Below are positions 46,401-55,485 of a stretch of 64,000 nucleotides of DNA, in pieces. The notes below the pieces were generated by a model that ran no database searches, was not told where the DNA came from, and saw only the letters and a list, made by a program, of their open reading frames with translations. A program made the position numbers and the translations under genes. Where the stretch lies: assembly GCA_029060405.1 (NCBI GenBank), contig JAIDUB010000080.1, forward strand, positions 1-64,000, given 5' to 3'. This DNA comes from Duncaniella sp. Its GTDB lineage: Bacteria > Bacteroidota > Bacteroidia > Bacteroidales > Muribaculaceae. Positions within the stretch are counted from its first letter, which is position 1. Each line of letters starts with the position of its first letter.

Positions 46401-49284
46401 CGATATCGGATTTCGCACCGTTTACGAGAGTCCAGTTGCGCTTGTTTACTGAGGTCACGAGACGGAGGGTGTTGCCTTCGCGTACCTTGGCATCCTTCAC
46501 GCAGCAGTTTACGTTGAACTTGTGGTTGGCGGCGGGGCCGGCTGTCCAGAGGTTGACGGGAGAGATGAATTCCTTGATATTGCCGGCGGCGTCGGTCAGA
46601 GCCATTGCCCAGTAGAACTGGTCGTAGTTGGCGGGGATGTTGAGGGCGTTGACGCGGACGGTGAATTCCTGACCGGGAAGCACGTTGACTACGTCGGAGA
46701 TCAGACCGATCGAACCGTTGGCATCAGTAAGAGTCCACTGTGATTTGTATGACTCAACGGCGGTGGGGGCTACCATGTTGAAGTGAATGATGGTGTTACC
46801 GTTGATAGCGGTGGTGTATACGCCGTTGGCGTCGGGAGTGAGGAGAGTGGAGTTGGCGTAAACCTCCATGCGGTTGTCGTTGTCAGGGATAAGGCTTGCG
46901 GTGAACGATACGGTAGAGCCTTTGGCCATCTTGCCGGGGAGAGTCTCGGAGTCGTATTTCACATCGGCATTGTCCATCACTGCGAAAAGCACGTCGTCGG
47001 TAGCCTTGATGGGGTCAACAACTATATTCTTGATAGTGTTCCAGTTTTCAGCATTCTGATAGTTGGTGACAGCGCGGTCGCTGGGGACGTGGAGAGTGAC
47101 GAGGTCAACTTTCACACCCGAGAGCACACACCAGTTGATGAACTCGGCTGATTCGCGGCCTACCCAGATGTCGCGGAGACGGGTATCGCCTACAAACACG
47201 TTGTACTCGTAGGTCTTGACATTGGCGGGGATAGTGATTTTGGAGATACCGCACTGGCGGAAGGCGCCGTTGTTGATGCGGTTGAGCGAGTTGGGGAGCA
47301 CAACTTCATCGAGAGTACCTATGCCGCGGAAAGCCTCGCGGGGAAGGGCGTTGGCCTGATTGGCACCGTTTGCTGCGATATAAGCGCCCGAGATGTCAAC
47401 GCGGGTGAGTTTCATATTGTCGCGCATGAAAGCGAAGTCGCGTGCATCGATCGAGCCGAATACAGTGAGATCCTTGATGGTACCGGCTTCGTTTTCGCTT
47501 ATGAGAGTGGAGAGTGTACCGGGAGTCTCAACCCAGATGCTGCGCTTTGCAACTACGTCGGCTGCATTCTGCACGAGCACGGTCACGGTCTGATCCTCAC
47601 GCACATTGTTGATTACATAAGTATAGTTGTTGCCGGGAGTGAGCACGTAGCCGTTGGCCTTTACGGTCACCACGTTTTCAAGAGCGTTTTCGGGGGTAAC
47701 TTGGAAAGAGTAGTTCCAGCCGGGGATTACGGTGGGATCGCCCGAGATGCTCACGCCGTTGACGCCGGTGGGGAGTGTGATGGCGAAAGTCTTGGCGCCG
47801 GCGCCGTTAACGGCAAGCTCGTTGATGGTGGGAAGTTCACCTGCCACGGGAAGCCACTCTGAAGCGCCGCCGGCCTGAGTTGCGATGCGTATCACGTCAT
47901 CGTCGGCCACGGTCACCGCTGCGGGAAGCTTGCATCCGCTCAGATCCATGTAACCGTTGTAGAGGTAGCCCATCGACTGCATGTTGAAGTTGGCGGGAGT
48001 GCTGAGAAGTGTCTTCATGGCGCCGTTGCTGCCATAAAGAGCCACAGCAATCTTACCTGAGAAGTCGTCGTAAGAGAGATTCTTGAGGTTACCTACACGC
48101 ACTGTGAAGGTCTTGCCCGAAGAAAGGTCGGTCAGGTCGCTGCCCATACCCACCTGATTTCCGTCGGCAGTGATGTGGATGGGAGACCATGCGTTGATGG
48201 TGCCTGTGCCGGGTTTGATGTTATAGATGATGGTGTTGAGATTGTTGTAGTGGTGAGTGCGGCTCACTGTGGGATTGAGCGCGGTGGAGAGGAAATATCC
48301 GTTGGCGCTGCCGCCCCATCCCCAGTTGAAGTGGAGATATTCACCCTCATAGCCGTCGCATACGAAAGCGTGACCGGCAGTTACATCCTGACCGCAGTAG
48401 ATCACGGGACGGTTGGCGTCGATCTCAGCCTTTACTATATTGTCCCATTCCTGCTGGGTTGCCACATCGGCGCGCTTCTTGTAAGATACGCCGGGATCGT
48501 AGCCGAAATAAGTGGAAAGAGCGCCGGGCACGCGCACCTCATAGGCGCTCGAGCCTGACATTGCATACTGGGTATCGATACTCTTTGAAGCGTGATACAT
48601 CAGGGTAGCCACGGCATCGCCCTCAGCCTGAGTGTAGCCCGAGCGGTAGTTGTCGTTGCGCATCGAATCCCAGTCATAGTTTACATTGAAGTCAACGCCG
48701 CCGAAAGAACCGGAGCCGCTTTCGGGGAAGTTGTGGTATTTCATTACGGTAGCCATGGCGGTGCCTACGCAACCTACCAGCGGCTGTCCGGGGATCATCG
48801 AGTTGAAGGGGCCTTCCTGACTCCATGCGGGAGTGGCAAGTTCTTTCTTGACTGCACGCTGGCCGGCCTTGCGGGCGCTGCGGCGGAGCTCGACACCCGA
48901 GAGAGCTGTCTGCTCGGCGGGAGCGGCTTTAAGTTCGCGCTCGATTCCGCTCATCACCCACTGCATCGGTTCGGGAACTCCGGCGGCGGGATAACCGCCA
49001 TCCATAGAGTAACCGAGCACCGGAGTGGCGCTGGCTTCAGCCGAGATAATTACGAAGCCTTTATTATCGGCGGTATTAAACACATAATAGAGAGGGGTCG
49101 ACGTCGAAGCTGAAGGCGTAACCTGATTCAATCTGATTGACTCAGGTGCATTACCGATCTTCGAGCTCATGAATTCTGCTGCGATGGCGCGGGCCTCGTC
49201 GGCAGAAATGTTTCCTGAAAAGGAAGTGAGGGAAGTTCCCAAAAGAAGTGTGGCAGTTGCCAGCAAGCCAATGTGCTTGGTCAT
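43411..49284 (-). CDS. giant secreted C10-family cysteine protease with BspA-type repeats
   Basis: A 1957-residue exported protein. A signal peptide (1-24) and a Spi-like prodomain (about 30-115, YYVFNTADNKGFVIISAEA) precede a streptopain-type C10 catalytic domain with Cys172 in LVGCVGTAMA and His305 in TAGHAFVCDGY, then NWGWGG. Long Ig-like and BspA-type leucine-rich stretches follow (for example LTTVTLPEVEAITPSMFSGC around 1500-1600). The last 40 residues, MIYSVDGRAVKAL...GFYIVAG, look like a type IX sorting domain. PorU in this window would process it. The catalytic residues appear intact. Confidence 0.92.
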   Translation of the reverse strand: MTKHIGLLATATLLLGTSLTSFSGNISADEARAIAAEFMSSKIGNAPESIRLNQVTPSASTSTPLYYVFNTADNKGFVIISAEASATPVLGYSMDGGYPAAGVPEPMQWVMSGIERELKAAPAEQTALSGVELRRSARKAGQRAVKKELATPAWSQEGPFNSMIPGQPLVGCVGTAMATVMKYHNFPESGSGSFGGVDFNVNYDWDSMRNDNYRSGYTQAEGDAVATLMYHASKSIDTQYAMSGSSAYEVRVPGALSTYFGYDPGVSYKKRADVATQQEWDNIVKAEIDANRPVIYCGQDVTAGHAFVCDGYEGEYLHFNWGWGGSANGYFLSTALNPTVSRTHHYNNLNTIIYNIKPGTGTINAWSPIHITADGNQVGMGSDLTDLSSGKTFTVRVGNLKNLSYDDFSGKIAVALYGSNGAMKTLLSTPANFNMQSMGYLYNGYMDLSGCKLPAAVTVADDDVIRIATQAGGASEWLPVAGELPTINELAVNGAGAKTFAITLPTGVNGVSISGDPTVIPGWNYSFQVTPENALENVVTVKANGYVLTPGNNYTYVINNVREDQTVTVLVQNAADVVAKRSIWVETPGTLSTLISENEAGTIKDLTVFGSIDARDFAFMRDNMKLTRVDISGAYIAANGANQANALPREAFRGIGTLDEVVLPNSLNRINNGAFRQCGISKITIPANVKTYEYNVFVGDTRLRDIWVGRESAEFINWCVLSGVKVDLVTLHVPSDRAVTNYQNAENWNTIKNIVVDPIKATDDVLFAVMDNADVKYDSETLPGKMAKGSTVSFTASLIPDNDNRMEVYANSTLLTPDANGVYTTAINGNTIIHFNMVAPTAVESYKSQWTLTDANGSIGLISDVVNVLPGQEFTVRVNALNIPANYDQFYWAMALTDAAGNIKEFISPVNLWTAGPAANHKFNVNCCVKDAKVREGNTLRLVTSVNKRNWTLVNGAKSDIVAALPALNNQTEVYNIKLNVEGNANISGLPETAVRGRDVTMNITPANAAHRINLKINGNMVQSAVASVNRSFVVMEDTEVDVEVFDPRAGGVVTINVSPGTLHERLTASNVCETVVVVGQVYSLDLQAATGKDFACNTIKTLDLSGVTIVQDGGYAANVMNHPLFKPTNSMTTLPKSVIENLILPNTVTKIESGVLDNCSGVKEISLPESLSSVPKPKSEGSTVLVYSLGSDIFKSFTSLTTIYIPGKPDEYNGKMVVAHHNPSSTTNSFWYDYYNLGFADPKKITVVVPKDYLSVYTTPYANEKYGNPWKGHGYNILSEVPIYGANFDPSRVTTVDADYDINKMAVFLMDNVALNSIKAEGKLKLVNPEIKSLVFDNGQPIQPNADGTIDVEFFNPAKDASKAGNHNISVIYTYDLAFTTTSELFTVSTPEVVNENEYKSGEMDRTETLAPVLKAVAENSAVKFKLDFHSEHDAALEVHVMDGQQELIADADGSYTVNMTNADKNIHIFAVPTNGATLNANEIASIDPEQTAGITDISLTGSMSDEELAQALNSFPDLENLDLSDLEGELPEGALQGMTSLTTVTLPEVEAITPSMFSGCSSLQSVDIPASVTSVGAGAFDGCSSLTTIRLTGVDEVGEGAFNGCDNLTTITFLNDLAGNAGQQNAPRKARRSAGVHDKAFDGLNPNCFIVLDEGINTAAAGRNVLYTTTGMITETQPDGSTMEREGRIYTATSDVVFNSAYPLAVPHHFTLADGASISLTVDNEKWNSLVVPFDVEKITDEAGKTVEVNVYNPKARNSEGFYLYTLAEGADKLESVAEAKANVPYLFHVPEKGEYTFAATGIEVPSTPSVIAVNGKDYSLHATYAAAELPAADTYTLSEDAWAFIPAGDADDAPVTVKPNTVYATSPVSVPEILTELPDAEHTTAIEDIEWDGAEMTVVVYDNTLVVYSPEACTEMIYSVDGRAVKALKLNAGRNDFHLDLNGFYIVAGTKVRF

Positions 49285-49397
49285 GGAGTTAATAGGATTG
49301 AGTTAGTATAATGTGAATAATAAATTTTCGTGGTAAGAATTAACAACGATTGTCAGAATGTTCGGGCAAGGATTGCTATTGGTTTTCTTATCTGATG

Positions 49398-49405
49398 CAA
49401 AATTA
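49398..49405 (-). promoter_or_regulatory. -7 element of the C10 protease gene
   Basis: The minus strand reads TAATTTTG about 114 bases before the start codon, giving a long A+T-rich leader. The -33 box is not evident. Confidence 0.4.
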
Positions 49406-49521
49406 TATATCATATGTAATTTTTCATCTTATAGCGTTGTATTTTTTGTTGTAAAAAATATCAGTCTTTTATTAATCAGCGATTTAGCCGTGTTACAGCC
49501 TGATGATTTTGTTACAAATTG

Positions 49522-50487
49522 TTACAATCTCTCTATCAGGCGCCCTAATTTATAGCGCCGCGGATGCCTCGGAAGGTCGTTGACCACACCTGTCACCAGC
49601 CATGTGGCCATACAGAATGGCAGCGTTAGCACCGGTAATCCCGCCGGAACGAGCAAGAGCGAGAGGATGATCTGAAAAAGTCCGGTGATGAGTACGGCAA
49701 ACAGTGTCACCGCATACCACATGGCGCCACCCGACAATGCAGGACGAAACGTCACTCCCACGGCTATCGCCGTAAGTGCCGGAGAGAAGCCCCACAGGCC
49801 GAGCATTATTTCATCTGCCGGGCATCCGGCAAGGAAAGCGAAAGCCATTCCGCCGGCCGATCCTACAGCGGCCCATATCGCCGCCGGCTGGCTCGCGACC
49901 CATAAACCGGCAAGAAACAGTATCCCCGTAATCCACGAGTCGATTAGAAACACTTCGGAAACACCTTTTAGCCAAGCCACTGCGAGATTTTCTATTGTAA
50001 GCGCCGGGACTTCCGCTATACTTTCGGGCACATAGGCCGGAGTGCCCGTCCATTCCGCCACATATATTAATATCCACGTGGCGATGATAAACGGAAATGT
50101 GAGCGACGATATGCCCGTAAATCTGAAAACACGGTCGGAAATCCATTTTAGTGGCATGGTGAGAAACACCGCACACAAAAATATCCACACCGGTAACGAT
50201 GCGGTGAAAAATGTATAGGCGGCGCATCCGGTAAGCACGGCATTGAATCCGCACAATCCGTCATCGCATCCGCTTTTACCGGTCATGAAGCCATAGGCCG
50301 TAGCCGCGGCGAGTGCCGTAAGAGCGCCGGCGAATACGGCTATATGCCCGTCGCCACCCAAGCCGAGGCTGCCCGCAAGAATACCGGCAAGAAACAGAGC
50401 GCCGGTTAGAGCCGAGCCCTGAAACATGACCTGTCCCGCTCCGCGCTGACAGGCTACAATATATCTGCTGACTATACCTGTGTTCAT
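49522..50487 (-). CDS. urea transporter
   Basis: A 321-residue polytopic membrane protein with about ten hydrophobic segments and the family motif DDGLCGFNAVLTGCA near residue 75, repeated weakly near 230 (LGLWGFSPALTAIAVG). It should pass urea down its gradient through the inner membrane. No urease gene is in the window. In the gut host urea is a nitrogen source, so the urease must be elsewhere if urea is used. Confidence 0.9.
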   Translation of the reverse strand: MNTGIVSRYIVACQRGAGQVMFQGSALTGALFLAGILAGSLGLGGDGHIAVFAGALTALAAATAYGFMTGKSGCDDGLCGFNAVLTGCAAYTFFTASLPVWIFLCAVFLTMPLKWISDRVFRFTGISSLTFPFIIATWILIYVAEWTGTPAYVPESIAEVPALTIENLAVAWLKGVSEVFLIDSWITGILFLAGLWVASQPAAIWAAVGSAGGMAFAFLAGCPADEIMLGLWGFSPALTAIAVGVTFRPALSGGAMWYAVTLFAVLITGLFQIILSLLLVPAGLPVLTLPFCMATWLVTGVVNDLPRHPRRYKLGRLIERL

Positions 50488-50509
50488 GATATCAAGTTTA
50501 TGTGCACTA

Positions 50510-50517
50510 CAAATTTA
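50510..50517 (-). promoter_or_regulatory. -7 element of the urea transporter gene
   Basis: The minus strand reads TAAATTTG 22 bases before the start codon. The T-rich stretch at -33 lies beside the left direct repeat of the RloAB cassette. Confidence 0.5.
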
Positions 50518-50541
50518 GTAATAAATGGGAATACAAAAAAA

Positions 50542-50636
50542 CGTCTGACGGACTTTTTTGGGTCGTTTCATGGTGAGTTCGGGTGCAAAAACGGGCATTT
50601 TAACACTTCCGACAGACTTTTTCGGGTCGTTTCAGC
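50542..50636. repeat. 95-base direct repeat, left copy
   Basis: This repeat is 94/95 identical to 52438-52532, in the same orientation; the difference is at 50614/52510. It contains two copies of a 24-base motif (near 50547 and 50610), starting gac.gactttttt. It includes the stop codon of rloB. The two copies bracket the RloAB pair. Confidence 0.9.
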
Positions 50637-51192
50637 TATTTTTCTCTTTTTCGAGAGCATTTATAAATTCCGAGAAATTGGACGACGGATTTCCGGGCCA
50701 CACAAGCTCCCCCGCTCTTGACACTGCATCGTTTCGGAAACTTGTCATATACTCGATCTGCTCTCTTGATAAAGACCCTTTAGAATAACCGTGCCAGCAA
50801 GGGTGAGCCGTCACAAGAGCTTTCACGATAGATTCCGAAGTCTGTGGCCGGGCATGCATCCTCACATGCAGCAGAAACCACAGCTCTATACATGGATTTG
50901 TAAGAATGGCTGTGCCGGGCAGTGAGTTTAGCTTGTCGACTATTTCCCTTACATCACAATCATATATGTAGAATACTTCACAATCAGACTCGGAATCAAT
51001 ATCGAGTTCCCTGATATATTGACTTACAAGACGCGCATTGATATTCTGTCCGCTGACTCTGGTTTTGACAGCGACAGGCAGCCGGTACTCCCGCTTAAGT
51101 GATTCCACATAGGCCTTTTCTGTCTCACCTTCGCATATCACAAGAAAAACACGCCTTGCAGGGCGGCTCTTTTTGAATCGCCTGACCCTCAT
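50632..51192 (-). CDS. RloB-like protein (AbiLii-type)
   Basis: A 186-residue protein with VICEGETEKAYVESL near residue 22 and YIYDCDV near 75, acidic motifs of a TOPRIM-like nuclease fold, and NPCIELWFLLH near 100, typical of RloB/AbiLii. Relatives act with an AAA ATPase in abortive phage defence. Its start overlaps the ATPase gene by 4 bases. The stop codon lies in the left direct repeat. Confidence 0.85.
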   Translation of the reverse strand: MRVRRFKKSRPARRVFLVICEGETEKAYVESLKREYRLPVAVKTRVSGQNINARLVSQYIRELDIDSESDCEVFYIYDCDVREIVDKLNSLPGTAILTNPCIELWFLLHVRMHARPQTSESIVKALVTAHPCWHGYSKGSLSREQIEYMTSFRNDAVSRAGELVWPGNPSSNFSEFINALEKEKNS

Positions 51193-52367
51193 GGTCTGTT
51201 AAGCAGATCTATCAGTTCGGGATATAGGTTACCTATATACGGCACGGCATCGAAACGTCCTTGCAGATATGCCTTCTGAATATCAGTTTTCTTTCCTACA
51301 TTACTGAAATCTGAAAGCGGAGTAAATTCCGAATTACCGTTTGGCTGCTTGTTGACAAATACGATCTGCTCGTCGCGTAGGTTTTCACGGTTTATCAACG
51401 ATGGGTTGTGACTCGTAAAGACAAGCTGCGCGCCCGACGATGCTCTTACCACATCAAGAATGAATTCGGCAAGCCGCAGATGTAATTTCAGGTCAAATTC
51501 ATCAAGAAAGACCGTGGCCTTGCTGCGCGATGTTTTAAGCAACAGCAGCAGGAGCGACAGTAGCCGTTTTGTACCGTCAGATTCCTCTTTTTCAAAATCA
51601 AAGGCTATCGCGGGATTCTCGCGATGAAAACTCCGGAGAGACTTATTACCCGGAGCATCCTCGACCACGCGAATATCGACAATATCGCTATCACTCACCT
51701 CTAAAGCTTTAAGAAGCAAGTCTTTATTGGATTCAAATTCGTCACTGGAAATATCCGATACGTTGAAATATCCCGAGCCGATTACGATTTCATTAAGGAA
51801 AAACCTATACACACTCTGCGCGACAGAGCGATTCATCGAACTTGCACGACTTAAGAAAAGCGTTTTTTCTCCGGTATTTGCCTCTACCTCAGCGGGACGC
51901 TGAATGACACCCTTGCGGTGAGTATAGAAAAAAGTATCCGTGCGCTCAAATATCCTTGCCTTGCGCTTATTAGGATAGTAGTACAGACTCTCGGTGAGAA
52001 TCCTGTTGCCCATTATCTCAAAAGAGTACTCATATTCTACCCCTCCGGTGACGAAATCGATATAAAATTCCGATGGCCTGTCACTGTCAAACTTAAAAGG
52101 CTCGTAGTCAAATTTATCGCCTTCGTTGTAGAGATGAGAGTTTAATATTAACTTTCGGCAGAAGTCAAAAGCCTTAATAATATTGGATTTACCGGCGGCA
52201 TTACTACCGAACAAGCCTATTATATTGACAAACTTATCGCCTGAAAAATCTATAAGGTTCTCCGGCAGATGTGCCACAGCACCCCGGCTCGATAAATCGG
52301 CGGTAAAATCTATCACGGTATCATCGCGGAGCGAATAGAAATTCTTTAATCGTAGACTGATTATCAT
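51189..52367 (-). CDS. RloA-like AAA ATPase (AbiLi-type)
   Basis: A 392-residue ABC/AAA15-type ATPase. Walker A is GLFGSNAAGKSNIIK near residue 54, Walker B ATVFLDEFDLKLHL near 290 and LVFTSHNPSL near 320 is the His switch. The N-terminus SLRLKNFYSLRDD is typical of RecF/OLD-like ATPases in defence systems. It is the sensor or motor partner of the RloB-like protein, with which it overlaps by 4 bases. A -7 element (TATCTTTG) at 52387-52394 gives the cassette its own promoter. Confidence 0.88.
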   Translation of the reverse strand: MIISLRLKNFYSLRDDTVIDFTADLSSRGAVAHLPENLIDFSGDKFVNIIGLFGSNAAGKSNIIKAFDFCRKLILNSHLYNEGDKFDYEPFKFDSDRPSEFYIDFVTGGVEYEYSFEIMGNRILTESLYYYPNKRKARIFERTDTFFYTHRKGVIQRPAEVEANTGEKTLFLSRASSMNRSVAQSVYRFFLNEIVIGSGYFNVSDISSDEFESNKDLLLKALEVSDSDIVDIRVVEDAPGNKSLRSFHRENPAIAFDFEKEESDGTKRLLSLLLLLLKTSRSKATVFLDEFDLKLHLRLAEFILDVVRASSGAQLVFTSHNPSLINRENLRDEQIVFVNKQPNGNSEFTPLSDFSNVGKKTDIQKAYLQGRFDAVPYIGNLYPELIDLLNRP

Positions 52368-52386
52368 GGCAGTGCAGCATTTCCGG

Positions 52387-52394
52387 CAAAGATA
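52387..52394 (-). promoter_or_regulatory. -7 element of the RloAB cassette
   Basis: The minus strand reads TATCTTTG 20 bases before the RloA start codon, inside the repeat-bounded cassette. No clear -33 box. Confidence 0.5.
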
Positions 52395-52437
52395 GCGATT
52401 TTCCTTATGAAATGACTGCGTTAAGAAACAAAAATTC

Positions 52438-52532
52438 CGTCTGACGGACTTTTTTGGGTCGTTTCATGGTGAGTTCGGGTGCAAAAACGGGCATTTTAAC
52501 ACTTCCGACGGACTTTTTCGGGTCGTTTCAGC
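52438..52532. repeat. 95-base direct repeat, right copy
   Basis: Partner of 50542-50636. It includes the palindrome tccgtc-t-gacgga at its left edge and the same two 24-base sub-repeats. It lies between the RloA promoter and the gltX promoter. No integrase or transposase is near. Confidence 0.9.
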
Positions 52533-52593
52533 ATTCTCGGGCTTTTAGGCCTATGACGCGAAAGGCAGCAACACCACCTCGGTTACGATAGTT

Positions 52594-52624
52594 TTTGTCA
52601 TCTCGTTTTTTATATTTAACTTTG
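52594..52624 (+). promoter_or_regulatory. consensus promoter of gltX
   Basis: TTTG at 52594-52597, 19 bases, then TAACTTTG at 52617-52624. The start codon follows 16 bases later. Confidence 0.75.
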
Positions 52625-52640
52625 TGGCGTAAAAACGTAT

Positions 52641-54173
52641 ATGACAATGAACCGCAAAGTAAGAGTAAGATTTGCCCCGTCGCCCACGGGACCGTTACAT
52701 ATAGGTGGTGTGCGCACCGCCCTCTACAATTATCTTTTCGCCCGCCGTCACGGCGGCGATATGATACTCCGCATCGAGGACACTGACTCTCACCGATTCG
52801 TGCCCGGAGCCGAGGCCTACATCAACGAGGCTCTGGCATGGCTCGGCATAAAGATCGACGAGGGAGTGAAGGAAGGCGGAGCCTACGGCCCCTACAAGCA
52901 GAGCGAGCGCCGCGACATTTACCGCGAGCATGTGAAGATGCTGCTCGACGCCGGCAAAGCCTACATAGCTTTCGATACCCCCGAGGAACTCGAGGCCGCC
53001 CGTGCAGCCAAGCCTAATTTCCAGTATGACGCCTCGACCCGCATGTCGATGCGCAACTCGCTCTCCTTGCCTGCCCGGGAGGTGGAAAAACTGATTGCCG
53101 ACGGCACTCCCTACGTGGTGCGTTTCCTTATCGAACCGGGCCGCGACGTGGAGGTCAACGACCTGCTGCGCGGCAAAGTGGTGATCAACTCGTCGATTCT
53201 CGACGACAAGGTTCTCTACAAGAGCGCCGATGACCTGCCTACATATCATCTTGCCAATATAGTCGACGACCACCTCATGGAGGTGTCGCATGTGATACGC
53301 GGCGAGGAATGGCTCCCCTCCGCCCCGCTCCACTATCTGCTCTACGAGGCATTCGACTGGAGCGACACGCGCCCTGAATTCGTGCATCTGCCGCTGCTGC
53401 TCAAGCCCGACGGAAAGGGCAAGCTGTCGAAGCGCGACGGTGACCGTCTGGGCTTCCCCGTGTTCCCCCTCGAGTGGCACGATCCCGCAAGCGGCGCCGT
53501 TTCCACCGGCTATCGCGAGAGCGGATATCTGCCCGAGGCTGTAATCAACTTCCTCGCTCTGCTCGGATGGAATCCCGGCGACGACAGCGAGATAATGTCG
53601 ATGGACGAGCTTATAGAGAAATTCTCGTTTGACCACTGCTCGCGCTCGGGTGCGAAATTCGCATTCGACAAGGGCCGCTGGTTCAACCACGAGTATCTGC
53701 AGAAGATGGACGATGCCGAGCTGGCCGAGCTTTTCATCCCTGTGCTGAAAGATCATGGCGTGGATACCGACAAGTTCTCCAAAGAATACATAACCCGGGT
53801 GGTATCGCTGGTGAAGAACCGCATAAATTTCGTCGCCGACCTTTGGGATCAGGCCCGTTTCTTCTTCGTGGCACCCACCGGGTACAGCGAGAAAGACATC
53901 AAGAAACGCTGGAAAGAGGATACCCCTGAAATAATGGCCGAGCTGATAGAGCAGCTCAAGGCTCTACCCTCGTTTGAGGCTTCCGAAGCCGAACCTGTGA
54001 TACTCGCATGGGTGGCCGACAAAGGTTATCATCTGGGCAATGTGATGAACGCTTTCCGCCTCACTCTCGTGGGCGAATGCAAGGGTCCCCACATCTTTGA
54101 TATTACCGAGCTGATAGGACGCGACGAGACCATCGCACGCATCGAGCGCGGTATCAATGCCATCAAAGCCTGA
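52641..54173 (+). CDS. gltX: glutamyl-tRNA synthetase
   Basis: Attaches glutamate to tRNA-Glu. The 510-residue class I enzyme has the HIGH-type motif [17 protein letters not shown] near residue 12, [20 protein letters not shown] and the KMSKS-type KLSKRDGDR near 258. A second ATG two codons in is equally possible. The 3' end runs into waaA, whose most likely start lies 35 bases after the gltX stop. Confidence 0.97.
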   Translation: MTMNRKVRVRFAPSPTGPLHIGGVRTALYNYLFARRHGGDMILRIEDTDSHRFVPGAEAYINEALAWLGIKIDEGVKEGGAYGPYKQSERRDIYREHVKMLLDAGKAYIAFDTPEELEAARAAKPNFQYDASTRMSMRNSLSLPAREVEKLIADGTPYVVRFLIEPGRDVEVNDLLRGKVVINSSILDDKVLYKSADDLPTYHLANIVDDHLMEVSHVIRGEEWLPSAPLHYLLYEAFDWSDTRPEFVHLPLLLKPDGKGKLSKRDGDRLGFPVFPLEWHDPASGAVSTGYRESGYLPEAVINFLALLGWNPGDDSEIMSMDELIEKFSFDHCSRSGAKFAFDKGRWFNHEYLQKMDDAELAELFIPVLKDHGVDTDKFSKEYITRVVSLVKNRINFVADLWDQARFFFVAPTGYSEKDIKKRWKEDTPEIMAELIEQLKALPSFEASEAEPVILAWVADKGYHLGNVMNAFRLTLVGECKGPHIFDITELIGRDETIARIERGINAIKA

Positions 54174-54207
54174 ACGCCGCCGATATCACCAACGTTTTTT
54201 CAAGGCG

Positions 54208-55458
54208 ATGACTCCGCTTTATAATCTTGCTATCACGCTCTACGGACAGGCCGTGCGTCTGGCCGGACGCACGGGCAATGTCAAGGCCGCCAAGATGGTG
54301 GCCGGGCATCGCGACACCTTTGCCATACTTGAAGGCAAGCTCGAGAAAGGGCGCCAATACGTGTGGATCCATGCCGCATCGCTGGGCGAGTTCGAGCAGG
54401 GACGACCGCTCATAGAGCGGCTGCGCCGCGAGCGCCCCGGGCTCGGCATAGTCCTGTCGTTTTTCTCCCCCTCGGGCTACGAGGTGCGCAAGAATTACGA
54501 CAAGGTCGACGCTGTGGTATATCTGCCATTCGATACCCCGTCGGCAGCCCGCCGCTGGGTCGAGACCGTCAATCCGGTCATGGCCGTCTTTGTAAAATAC
54601 GAATTCTGGGGCAACTACCTATCGGCGCTTGCCTCCCGCGACATACCCACCTACCTCATCTCGGCGATTTTCCGCAAAGTGCAGATATTTTTCCGCCCGT
54701 GGGGATATGAGTTCCGCAAGATACTGCGCTGCTTCACCACCATTTTCGTGCAGGACGACAATTCACGCGACCTGCTTGCATCAATCGGTATAAACAATGT
54801 GGTGGTGGCAGGCGACACACGGTTTGACCGCGTGACCGACATAATGAAAACCACCCGCACCGTCGATGCGGTAGAGCGACTGTCGGCATCGGGCCGACCG
54901 CTGATGGTATTCGGCAGCAGCTGGCCGGCCGACGAAGAAAAATATATACCGTGGCTCAAGGCACATCCTGAAGTAGTGGCCGTGATCGCCCCACATGAAT
55001 TTGACAAGGAGCGGCTCGAAGCAATGCGCCGCAATCTCACCGTAAAGCCGGGCGACACCATGCTGCTCTCGGAAATCACGCCCGAAACTGACATCACCGG
55101 GCTGCGCGCGGTAATAGTAGATTCATTCGGCCTGCTGTCAAGCCTTTACCGCTACGGGCAGATGGCCTACGTGGGCGGCGGATTCGGCGTGAGCATCCAC
55201 AATATCAATGAAGCAGCCGTCTACGGTATTCCCGTAATCTTCGGCCCGAAGCATCATAAGTTCCGCGAAGCCTACGGACTTATCGGGTGCGGCGGTGGTC
55301 ACTCGGTAGACTCTGCCGACGGATTTGACCGCATAGCCACCGCGCTCCTTACCGACAATACCCTGCGCCTGCGCTCCGGACAAGCAGCCGGGCAATATAT
55401 CATCGACAATCTCGGCGCTACCGATACAGTCTATTCCCACCTCTTCCCTCAAAAATAA
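54208..55458 (+). CDS. waaA: 3-deoxy-D-manno-octulosonic acid transferase
   Basis: Adds Kdo to lipid A precursor at the inner membrane. The 416-residue GT30 enzyme (from the ATG at 54208, PLYNLAITLYGQAVRLA) has IHAASLGEFEQGRPLIERLR near residue 55, PWGYEFR and VGGGFGVSIHNINEAAVYGIPVIFGPKHHKF-type end motifs (about 327-355). The frame opens earlier at 54157, overlapping gltX, but the shorter start fits the family. LpxH in this window is upstream in the same pathway. Confidence 0.93.
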   Translation: MTPLYNLAITLYGQAVRLAGRTGNVKAAKMVAGHRDTFAILEGKLEKGRQYVWIHAASLGEFEQGRPLIERLRRERPGLGIVLSFFSPSGYEVRKNYDKVDAVVYLPFDTPSAARRWVETVNPVMAVFVKYEFWGNYLSALASRDIPTYLISAIFRKVQIFFRPWGYEFRKILRCFTTIFVQDDNSRDLLASIGINNVVVAGDTRFDRVTDIMKTTRTVDAVERLSASGRPLMVFGSSWPADEEKYIPWLKAHPEVVAVIAPHEFDKERLEAMRRNLTVKPGDTMLLSEITPETDITGLRAVIVDSFGLLSSLYRYGQMAYVGGGFGVSIHNINEAAVYGIPVIFGPKHHKFREAYGLIGCGGGHSVDSADGFDRIATALLTDNTLRLRSGQAAGQYIIDNLGATDTVYSHLFPQK

Positions 55459-55485
55459 TCCCCTCTCACTTTCAATCTGATCACC

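Noticed and set aside
50542..52532. CRISPR array
   Set aside because: The 24-base motif occurs only twice per copy with no regular spacers and no cas genes.
50542..52532. Composite transposon
   Set aside because: The flanking repeats are too short for insertion sequences and encode no transposase.
52695..53756. Antisense open frame of 353 residues inside gltX
   Set aside because: A shadow of gltX with low-complexity His/Val/Glu composition.
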